From Hydractinia symbiolongicarpus (Eukaryota; Cnidaria; Hydrozoa; Anthoathecata; Hydractiniidae), in NCBI RefSeq assembly GCF_029227915.1, contig NC_079886.1, positions 24,404,501 to 24,468,500 of the forward strand: DNA of 64,000 bases, written 5' to 3'. The notes beneath the pieces were generated by a model that was not told the DNA's origin, did not search any database, and saw only the letters and a list, made by a program, of their open reading frames with translations. Of this stretch, positions 24,901 to 34,500 are shown in pieces (within the stretch, counting starts at the first letter, position 1; the number at the start of each line of letters is the position of its first letter). The position numbers were made by a program, and so were the translations under genes.

Positions 24901-26098
24901 CTTGCCATTGTTCATTGCTGGCTGTGTCGATTGTCCACAGCTTCAAGAGGCACAGTATCAGAGATGCACACCTCAAAACTGTGTCGTACCAAGTATGTCT
25001 ATAATACTTTCTTTATATCACTGGTATTTCTCATGACTTTATGTCTGATCTGTTCTAGATGGTTCAAATGTGTGTATTCTGTCAAAAATGAAAAATAAAA
25101 AGAATACAGTGAAATCCCGCTAACTCGGACCTTTAAGAGGATAAAAAATTTGTCTCGATAATTCTTGATAACTTTCGTAAAAAATACGTTTTGGTGAAAA
25201 TAATAAATGCATTGGAAAACGTTTGCCTTTCTTGATTTCTTTTTAAATTTCATACTTTTTCAACAATCATACGTAATTGTATTCTTCGTCTCTTTCCGCT
25301 ACGTAACACCATGTTAAATGGGATTCTACTGTATAAGCTTTTCTATATTTTTTTTGTCTCTTTGATAATAACCGTCGTCCATCTGTCTGTCTGTCCGCGA
25401 AAGACGCGTCCTGTTACGGAAACACGAAATGCGGTATATAAAGGACGGGCGACCCCGTGGATTTTTTCACGGATTAACGGCTAGTCTCTATAATAATAGC
25501 CGTATTTTGCCTGTTTTGTCTGTTTGCAAGAAAAGTGTTGTGCAACGGGCACACGAACTAACGTGTATTTTAAAAACGGACGACCCCGTGGATTTTTTCA
25601 CGGGTTAACGACTAGTTTTAAAAATTGCTATAAAACAAATGTTATAGTTTTCGAATCACTTTCTTTTTTTTAGCTATAAGACCATCGAGACAAAACTCAA
25701 CAGGTAACAATGTTGAAAATATCACAACGACCACCATACCGTTACCCACACCGGAAACCAATGAGAGATTCCAATGCAATCGAGATGGTATTGTGATCAA
25801 GCTACATTCTTTGCTTATTGGAATAATTGTCCCTTGTGTATTAATCATAATAATCGGTATAGTAGTAGTCATTCTTGTGAGAAGAAAACAGGGCCAGTTT
25901 AAAGTTAAAGAAGACAAACAAGAATTGGCTTTAGAATATGAACTAGGAGGTCCTGATTTGATACGAAATCAAGGTGTGCCTCAATCACCAAATGATAAAA
26001 AGATGTTTGATGAAGATGGGATGTCTTTCAGGCCTAATGGAAAACTATATAATAAAGAAATTGATGAACCATTACTGCAAAGTACAAGCAGTGTATAG
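18935..26098 (+). CDS. Semaphorin, class-5-like: Sema-PSI-TSP1 repeats-TM
   Basis: A single-pass membrane guidance ligand or receptor of the semaphorin/plexin system. Exons: 18935-19052, 20200-20871, 21117-21174, 21257-21386, 21914-22086, 22410-22486, 22750-22865, 23050-23126, 23227-23301, 23409-23452, 23672-23815, 24204-24416, 24693-24992, 25674-26098; the sum is 2622 nt (873 aa plus stop) with all phases matching. Residues 1-21 form a signal peptide. The Sema propeller spans about 40-465, with DVAYDRTRDVFYGAF and SAICTFSRKDLVNAF typical of the fold. The PSI domain, about 466-514, carries SCVEAHNPLCGWD. Four cysteine/tryptophan-rich segments of TSP1 type follow (about 515-733; WGGWSNW, GHWSAWGSW, STWSKWG, IWGEWSKC). 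A transmembrane helix lies at about 778-801, then a 72-aa tail ending TSSV, a possible PDZ ligand. Semaphorin with TSP1 is the class 5 plan; vertebrate members have seven TSP1, so this one is shorter. In the 20198 region two AGs lie 2 bp apart and only the second keeps frame. Exon 1 is the least certain exon. Confidence 0.9.
19545..19596. repeat. 24-bp perfect inverted repeat with AAAA loop, in semaphorin intron 1
   Basis: The arm 19545-19568 is exactly complementary to 19573-19596 with a four-base loop; the core is ACAAAATTTTGAACAGT. Pairing resumes outside (ACAAATCTT near 19527 with AAGATTTGT near 19596) after a bulge on the left side. It lies on the transcribed strand of intron 1. It could be a foldback MITE or a pre-miRNA-like hairpin. 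Confidence 0.8.
19851..19940. mobile_element. MITE of the CAACCTCG family, semaphorin intron 1
   Basis: Starts CAACCTCGATCTCAGGACC and ends AAGCCCTGGGAACGAGGTTG, inverted ends 90 bp apart. No coding capacity. It shares the internal phrase ACCTATCAATAAG with the copy at 1758-1902, so both descend from one subfamily. Confidence 0.65.
21586..21683. mobile_element. MITE of the CAACCTCG family, semaphorin intron 4
   Basis: Starts CAACCTCGTCCCCAGGGTCT and ends ATGCCCTAGGAACGAGGTTG, 98 bp apart. It lies between exons ending at 21386 and starting at 21914. The flanks read GCATGT and GGAGCAT, so a short target duplication is not obvious. Confidence 0.7.
25366..25617. repeat. Interspersed repeat with internal duplication, semaphorin intron 13
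   Basis: The phrase CGACCCCGTGGATTTTTTCA followed by CGG.TTAACG.CTAG occurs twice (25451-25484 and 25583-25616). Between them is AATAATAGCCGTATTTTGCCTG. A related sequence lies in reverse orientation at 44822-44890, and a weaker relative at about 4880-4950. The family is unnamed here; no coding region is visible. Confidence 0.6.
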
Positions 26099-26656
26099 CC
26101 ATATAATACCTTTGATGGGAAGGTAAGATGCCTGGAATGGCAATTCAGAGCATCCATATTGGCTTCGCAATCTTCTTATCTTTAAAAAGATCTGAGAATG
26201 TTAACATCTGAGCTGCTGGATAGAATCCAATTGTTCGTATAAAAAACAAAAAACCGAAGAAACATACAGATCCAACGGAAAAAGTAATTTGCTTGCGAAA
26301 TCCGTTTTTGCGAGTAACTGGAAAATTTGTAAGATCATAAAGGTGAAAGTGGCTCTACCTACCTTTTCACCTTTATGGTAAAATACAATTTAACATACTT
26401 CAATGAAGACATGATTTATGCTAAAATTCACAACATTTGAAAAATTTCTTATGACGCACTTATGAACCTCCTATGGAGTGTTAACTTGATATGAAGAAAG
26501 GACGAGATATTTTTTTCCTGGAAGCAAAATATTTGCAAAATTCATATTATTTTGCAAATCTTAAAAAAATTAATTTTATTTTTATACAATATATGCTCTT
26601 TTGTGGATATTCATAAGTTTAATTGTAAATATAATTTATATAAATAATTTTTTCTT

Positions 26657-26662
26657 AATAAA
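26657..26662 (+). terminator. Polyadenylation signal AATAAA, semaphorin gene
   Basis: AATAAA about 560 bp after the semaphorin stop codon, the first canonical hexamer in an A+T-rich 3' region. Use of this site is inferred. Confidence 0.5.
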
Positions 26663-29600
26663 TATCTTCCAAGGATACATAATTCTTTAGCACCAGTGAT
26701 TGTTTAGTCATTGTTAATCATGTCAATACTAGAAAACCTTACCATGAAGCGTGTTACATTTACTACCTAATTTTAAAATCCAGACAATCATATCTTTTTT
26801 ACTGTAAAATGACCATTGCATCGATTAGAAACTGCAAAAACTAAGGGTAATGTCACATGCATTTACAAGTTGCTATACCATTTAAATCTTTATCTTCCCA
26901 AGGATGGGATAATTCAAACAACCCCTTATTTGACCAGTGTGTGTTTATAATGGTAATACCTGTTCCTACTGTCCAAACAAGTTTATACACTGGGAAAAGT
27001 GTCAGGTAATTATCCCAATTTTCATTTCGTGCTTAGCCAGATTATTCTTTTTTCGTATGTGCGATCCTAACATAATCATGGGGGTGTTGTGAAGGAGAAA
27101 GGATCAAATAACTTTAAAAAGTGCTGATGTATGCAAAAAACTTTTAACAAACAACCTAGACCAACTTAAAAGATGCTATCAATTCAAGATTCATACTTAG
27201 TGTCAGAATCTAAAATATATGCACGTATCACTTCACGCCTTCCATGTTGCCTGATATTTATGATAAAATAAACTTTTCAAGCAATAATTTTTTTTTCGTA
27301 TAAGGTATTATTATTTAATATTAGGAGGCATCGTCTCCAGATCTTTTTTCTCTTGTGATATGGTGTGATTCTCCAACGTTTTTATTTATATCCGGACTAA
27401 CCATTCTATTAACCAGGGCTTTTAGTCCAAGCTATACCATAAACAAACCTTCAAATATAAGTACACCCGGGTAAAAGCTTACCCTCTCCCCCAAACCCGT
27501 CCTTGTATAGGCCCATTATTTATAGATTTCTAACATTTCAATATATAATAATAGACCCATAGAAAGATAAAATAAAACCCTGCAGCGAAATTGTTGAAAC
27601 TATGATTTAGAGTTCATGTTATTTTTTGGAGGTGTAAGCCAAACATATTGTTGAGAATAAATGGGTTAATGTTGATACTAAGTTGCTAGGAGACCACACT
27701 AACATCTGTTGCTTGTTTTCTGAGTTGGTGCTCCTGCTAACCAGGTTCAATCCCACCCGTATAATACCCAATCACCTATGTATAAGAACATCACAAGATG
27801 TTGAAGTGGCATAAGCCGAGGGTATATTTCTATAGGTTTCAGCGTTTTATAGTGCTTTGATCAAGGACACTGTTGTCTGTTCTGAGTCTGTAAATTATGT
27901 CAAAGGTAAATATAAGGTCATCAACCTTTAGGTAGGATTTGAAAACGTTATCACACGATAATCTGGCAGGTGAGATGATGTCAAATATGCGCATTGCAGT
28001 AAATTCTACATATGAGTACGACGCAAAGGTTGTTGCTATAAAAAAATATCTATAGAATATATCTCGTGCAGACTGCTACCTTTATCATTATAGTTTTAGA
28101 TTGCGCAAAACAGAATTCCAAGTATTGTAAGATTACAAAACCCAATGGAAGCATTATTCCCTACACTCTTGTGTATATTGATCCAAATGATAGGTCCTTT
28201 GCAGCATGATGTATATCTCTTTCCTTGCTTTTCCGATGGTTGTAGCTTTTCTCACTTTTTATCAGGATATTCTTTCGCATGATAAATTTTACTCATTTGT
28301 ACTATACTATTTCTTGTGAATTTTTCTACGAAAAAAATTTTATGTTCACTGTGCTAGTCTCTCTCACAGCAACGGCATTGCTCTTAGTAATATTTTTCTA
28401 AGTTCCTTAAGCATTGTTGATTTTCGGAGAAATCACCTCTAAAAGTATCTCTTATCAGGCGCAAGTACATGATACATCATCTACAGGTGAAGCTCTACAG
28501 AATAGATAGAATCTTAGATCATTGATTCTTTCCATTGTTTTTTTGCTTGAATGATTTTCCATGGACTTTACAACTAATTTTCTGTTTCCCATATGCATCA
28601 GAGCTATAATGGTATGTTTTAAATTTATACTTTGAATTCATCATGTAAAACATAATATATATGAATATCAGCATCTTGAACGACTCTAGATGATTTGCAG
28701 TTTATAACACAGCGAGCGGTTTTGTAAGAAACCTGGCTGGCGTACAAGCTGACTAAAATCCTCATCAAAATATATTGAAACAACGCAGCAATTGTCAAAA
28801 CTCACTTGCCAGTATTCAGGGTACACTTAGGACTTACACTTATGTCCTAGTTAGTACTGATGTCTGCACATTCATTTTCACAAATCTGGGGACCTTTGAT
28901 GGCCTGGACGTGGACTATTTCATTGTGTGAGTGTGCTAGAAAGTGTGCGTAGTAAATTCTGAAAATTGTGCACCTTGATTATAAGTGTATTAAGCATCGA
29001 TACTTTAACCTACTGGTTTGACACTTCTGTCCATATTTGACAAATGACGAAAAAACTGTCATCGTTGTATCAATTCTGTCCAAGATTGTAGATAGATGAT
29101 AATATTCCCAATGACTGGATCTCCCCAAATGCTTGTTCACAATACATTCTCAGATAGCGTCTTGACGGCCTTACTTTCCTATTTTTCACAGAACAAAAGT
29201 TGAACAAAATCGGCATAGAATTTGCGTTCGCTTCATCAAGAGTGATGTATACAAACAAATGGTCTTTGCTTTATGCTATTGCATCCTTTAAAACTCGACA
29301 TTTATAGACTTGCTTTTACTTAGCTTCAGCAAAATTATCTACTAAAAATATCAGCAGCCACAGTAATTCTTATTATATCCTGCTTATATCTTAAGAAGAT
29401 GTAAAAAGACAAGAATGCGGTAAAAATATACACAGTGATGAGAAGTTTATTTGCAAATCTCTAAATTAGGAGGACAGACAAAGAGATAAGTGATTTTAAG
29501 AAGTTATTTTCATTTCATCCATCTAGTTCTCAACCATGGATGAAAAGGGGAATAACCAAAAAAACTTAGAAAATATATGGTTTCAAAATACCGCTGTGCT

Positions 29601-29680
29601 ATACGTTGACATTTTCCCCTCTGAATATATTCTCCGTGCTAGTAATGTCATTTTATTCTCATTTACCCTTGTCCCCAGGT
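26663..29680. other. Intergenic, no gene recognised
   Basis: No exon that I can support. A minus-strand open stretch at 29070-29258 has non-random-looking composition but no motif I recognise; its upstream and downstream frames contain stops, so at most it is a relic. CAGGTTCAATCCCACC near 27743 looks like an isolated polymerase III B box. Confidence 0.5.
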
Positions 29681-29715
29681 TTAGGGTTAGGGTTAGGGTT
29701 AGGGTTAGGGTTAGG
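29681..29715. repeat. Interstitial telomeric repeat (TTAGGG), 5 units plus a partial one
   Basis: Five perfect TTAGGG units and a final TTAGG. The bases immediately to the left, CTTGTCCCCAGG, match the terminal sequence of the local MITE family, so the array sits exactly at what looks like a broken element end. The forward frame reads as an Arg-Val repeat and is not coding. Confidence 0.95.
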
Positions 29716-29894
29716 ACGATAGACATCGTCGTCATAACTATGAAGGATACCTTGATTGCATTATCAGGGGTGTTTCTATTCTCCCCCACATGCAATTTTA
29801 TAGGCTATTTCTATAATACATTCATATATTTTGAACTTACCGAAGTTTACTTAGAATTTGAAGTTTTTTGGTTACATTCAAAATATCAAATGTT

Positions 29895-30632
29895 TAACCT
29901 CGTCCCAGGGCTCTTCTGACTTAAAACAAGTACTTGTCTATCTTGACTCACTCATTTCAGTTTTTACGACAAAAGTTATTTACTTATTTATTTATCAAGC
30001 CCCCTCTTTCGAAATTTAAAACGATTTCAATTTTTTTTTTTGTGATCTTCAACAATTTCCCGCACGTGATTAGACCACAAAATCTCAAAAAACATTAGCC
30101 TACGCTTTAGATGACGAAAGAGTAACAAGTACATAAATTACCCGACTGATTAGTGCTGAATTAATTAATAGCTGCCTTGGATGATACTCCGTCCTCGCGT
30201 CAGAAAAGATACATTATATTCTGGGGCCAAGAATTTAGTAATTCTAGTCTCATCATTTCTTGTTCTATTTTTAGCTTTTGCGTCACTATATTGATTTTGC
30301 AGACGCCAGGCTTTGTAGAATATGAAATATGGGTTGTATGCATCAGTTTTTTACGATTATTTTACTAAACAACAAATAATTAAAGTATTGTATGGAATGG
30401 AACACTACATTTTAAACTTCATAACATAAATTACTTTAAATATAATAACACTTCCTGGTATCACTTTAAAAAACTTACATCAGCTTTTCCCATTACTTTT
30501 TATAATGAGTGAACGCTAATTATTATAAATCAGCTGTTTATCACACAAGGTGATTCCGTGGGTCACTTCCAAGAAAATAATTACCATAACAAATAGCTTC
30601 CTGTAAGAAAAAAAGCCCTGGGAACGAAGTAT
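29895..30632. mobile_element. Possible longer element bounded by MITE-type ends
   Basis: AACCTCGTCCCAGGGCTCTTC starts at about 29896, and an inverted end, AAGCCCTGGGAACGAAGT, lies at 30612-30630. They could be the two ends of one 740-bp element or two solitary ends of different copies. No transposase frame is visible between them. Confidence 0.35.
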
Positions 30633-31475
30633 AATGTAATAGAATATGCTTGTTCATCAGCAAAAAGTTCATTCAGCAACAACAAAATTATCTTGCGTTA
30701 TATTTAATTAACTAAGTTAATATTTATATCAAGATTCACGTGTAAAAAATTGAAATTAAGATTCTTCACCAAATCATAGTGTGCACGTTTTGATATCCTG
30801 CGTACGCGTTTTCTCTGTCCTGTAATTTTTTTTGTGGTAATAATTAAAATATGTTTTCCCTGAGAGGAAAATTGTGCAGCAGTTTAGAGAATTTGGCGAA
30901 GACACCGTAAAAAGAAAAGATAAACCCTGCCTTAAGGCTTACTTTAAAGAGCTTTGGGAGGGAGAATAAAGTTGGGCTTCTAAGGTCAAGGTTAATCGTA
31001 CTCTTAATCACCTGACAAGGAAAGGTATTCTTATTCTTAAGAAAAGTTGCATCAGAAAGCGTAAACAAAGCACTGGGAACGAAATTAGTGGCGGGAATTG
31101 AGCACGTAGGTCACGTCACTTTTTTTAAATTCCCAGAAATAACAGCGAGAAACAAACAATCCGCGAGGTCCCCTTCAGGAATTTCCCGACATCTATCCGA
31201 TTTAAAAACAAAAACAAAGCTTCGTTAAAAATTAAAATTGTGGCAAATTGCGGGCATGTGGTTCTGACAGATATATAAAATAATGTAAAATTAAAGAAAA
31301 ATGCTTTCTTAGTGTTAGGAGAGGTTGCAAGCTAGGATGTATACATAAAAATAAATGTGGTAAAAGACTAGTGTGAAAACATTAGGACAAAAACATGAGT
31401 GAGCTACAAATGCGTATTGTTAGTTCACTAGGTGTACTTCATGAGTGTTTATGTTTGGTATTAAAGACCTTATCA
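30633..31475. other. Intergenic; presumed 5' region of the HEPN gene
   Basis: No coding exon is visible. CACTGGGAACGAAATTAG at 31071 is another partial MITE-like end. The promoter and any 5' untranslated exon of the following gene should lie here; I could not identify a core promoter with confidence. Confidence 0.45.
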
Positions 31476-31519
31476 GTTAGACAAGGACATTGGGTGGAGA
31501 CCCAATGTCCTTGTCTAAC
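31476..31519 (+). promoter_or_regulatory. 20-bp perfect hairpin enclosing the start codon of the HEPN gene
   Basis: GTTAGACAAGGACATTGGGT (31476-31495) is exactly complementary to 31500-31519 with loop GGAG. The proposed ATG at 31505 lies in the right arm, and residues 1-5 are encoded by the stem. If transcribed, this would be a very stable hairpin over the initiation site. It could be a translational control element, or an assembly/foldback artefact. Confidence 0.7.
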
Positions 31520-34500
31520 GATGGTGACACTGCTTTATCACAAGTACTTAAAACGGTACCCTTAGAATTTTTAAAAACCATTGATTCACTGACTTATCCA
31601 GGAAACAAGGAAAAGATCTACGATGGTGGTGCAGTATGGCCAAAAATAACTATCAATGCTTTAGACACAACCTTAATTTTTAACATTTTAATTTCAATTA
31701 AAGGTTATCCAACTTGTTACAAAAGCAGTTCTACAAAAAAGAAAAAGAAAGGTAAATCCTGTAAACAAACAGACAATGGGCACACTGGAAGGTGTTGTGT
31801 GACTTGCACACACACATGCCTTAAATGTAAGAAAGGCACAGAATGTTGCAAATGTTGCAAAATGATTGGTGCGAAATGTAATCATAACTGCCATAATGTG
31901 GAATGTAGCATGCTGAAATATGACTGTTATAAATGGTCAAAGATATGTTGCAATAAATGCATGACTTGCGGGCATTGTAATGCTATAAAGCCGGTGAATG
32001 AGCAATGTGCCATTTACAAGTTAAAGGTTGCTATTGCTAATATTCATAATATTCGAAATTTATTCTCACATGGATTGGAGTTTGATGTGGAGCCCTTAAA
32101 AGAGGGAACCTTTTTTCACCCAAACTTTCCAAACTGCAGTAAATGGGAATCATTTTGTGCATTAATGGATAAATCCTTGGAATATTGTCTTCAATTTCTC
32201 AGTGATACCGGACATACCAAACACATGCGTTTAAAGCAAGAAGTAGTTGATCGTATGAAAAACGATCTTCATGTTGCTGAACATAAATCAATAAAAGAGA
32301 TTGAAGGACACTTCAACGTTTCTTGTGATGAAATCTGGAAGTACATGCACCAAATTGTTAAGATAAACGAGATGCAATATAAAAAAACTAAAAAGTTTGT
32401 TAAAAGGGCGCTCAAAAGAAATTCAGTGGAAACAAACAAACAACTTAATTTGATTTTAAAACATTTGGAAACTCCTACAAAGAAAAACAAAACAATGAAA
32501 GGTGAAAAATTAAATCTCATTTTCGTTATAAGTGATAAAGTACTGTATATAGTTGTTTAATTACTTCTGCACTCAAATGCACCCAGTCAATTTATATGCT
32601 GTTCCTAAAACAGTGGTATTATTCAAATCTGTAATCCTTAGTTATGTATATAACGTGAGACAAACATTAATAGTACTCTAAGTGTTGAACAATATCCATT
32701 TATAATGAATTTTTATATGAACAGGAATTCAATTGAAATTTGAAATATTCTAAATAAATAGTTATGATACGAAAAGTTGATTTTGAAAAAAATCCCTTCA
32801 GATAAAATTCTTTTCTTGAATAATCCTGCCTATGCTTTAAAAAATGTAATATACGATGAGGCCAAGCATTGATAAGTATGATTGATGAAAATAAAGTCTT
32901 TTGAGATACTTCCATGATTCATACAAAATTATGAGACTGTATAGTTTTTACATGTTTGATTTACAAATTGGAATAAAAACAATTCAAGAAGGGCATAGGA
33001 ATATGTTAGCTTGTAAGGACACCAGTACAAGAAATTACTAGGATTAATTTCAGTTGTAAACATAATAACATAAGAACCTTTAATAAGGGATACTTGAAAC
33101 AGGAAAAATAGTTGCAGTATTTTGGATCAGATCATTTTCATGTTGTTTTTTAGAACTGAATTATATCGACTACGACAAAAGGTTAGCATTTTTTTCCATA
33201 TGTTATATATGCTGTGTTATATATGTGAGCAATCCGATGTTTATAGGCAGCAAGGTGTTACCTGCTCATTTGATGATTGCTGAAATAAATCTTCTTGAAT
33301 GAAACGTATTTACTCTATTATTCCTGCTTCTTTAATATCCCGGTTTCTCTAGTAAACTTAGCTTTTGACATGGCTCGAAAAGACAATCCTGTCTTTTTAA
33401 TAATCTTGCATGCAGAATTGCTTTGTGTTGTTGTATATTTTATAGTTTGTACTTTGCATATGTTCTTCAATATTTTTACTGCATGGCGGTGTGAGTAGGC
33501 TCATATGACAATTTCAAATCCATACAGAATCTATTAAAAGTTGGAAATGTTGCATTTTCATTGGCATAGCAAATTTGCATTAAACCTATTTGTGTTTTAT
33601 AGCTTTTTACTAAACATACTTAAATGACTATACTTATGTCAGTTTCTTTTGTTGAAAATATAGATACTAATCTTCATAGTTTGAAATGATAACCCAGCCT
33701 ATCTTTATTTTTAAAATTGAAATGCTAATCCCATAGTGGAATAATAGAGTTAATATTAAATGTGCCACTAAGGAAAGCATTTTCTTTCTGGAAATCTGAC
33801 TTTATTTAGCAAGTGTAATCCCACTGGATTTTTCTGTAAAAAGCAAAATTTTGTTTTTTCTAATACATAATTGACAAGACTATGTATTTGCCAATTTTTT
33901 TTTTCACTTTGGTGTGTTTTACAGACCAGGTGAATAACAGGACAGATGACCTATTTCATACAACTTAATACTAAGTGCTACAAGTTTTGTCAAAATTCAG
34001 TAAATTATTTACTTCTTCTCAAGAGGTAAAAACATGCTTTCCATCCTGAAATTTCACAATATACTTTCCATAACAGCACTATTTGTTACTAAATATGGCA
34101 GTACGATGGTCTCAGAACCCAAAATTTGTTATTTATGTTCAAAATAGATCTGGTCCATAAATTGTACGTAAAATTGATATAAAAAATTGACATTAACTGA
34201 ATTTGATTCTTCATAGGATTACTAAATTGCTTTTAAGAAAATAATCCATTATTTTTGTTAATAACAAAAGATTATTTATTAATCTTTTGTGTGCTATTGT
34301 ACTTTAGATTTTATTTGGTTAGAAAGACAGCAAGTGGATGTGTTTTGTCATGTGTTATTGATACACCAATCCAAATAGACAAAATTCTGATTTCACGTGA
34401 ATGGGATGATTGGATGAGTACCACTCAATCTTCATATGGTATTCAAGGTAACAAACTCTACTTGGATATTCAGAATCTTGAGATTGGATATAAATATAGT

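Noticed and set aside
27685-27765. tRNA or SINE head around GGTTCAATCC
   Set aside because: Only the B box is convincing; no A box at the right distance and no cloverleaf.
29070-29258. Minus-strand 62-codon frame as a transposase exon
   Set aside because: Neighbouring frames carry many stops and I could not match its phrases to a known family.
29536-29919. Frame across the telomeric repeat encoding Arg-Val repeats
   Set aside because: The repeat has a 6-bp period, so both strands stay open; no domain or splice sites.
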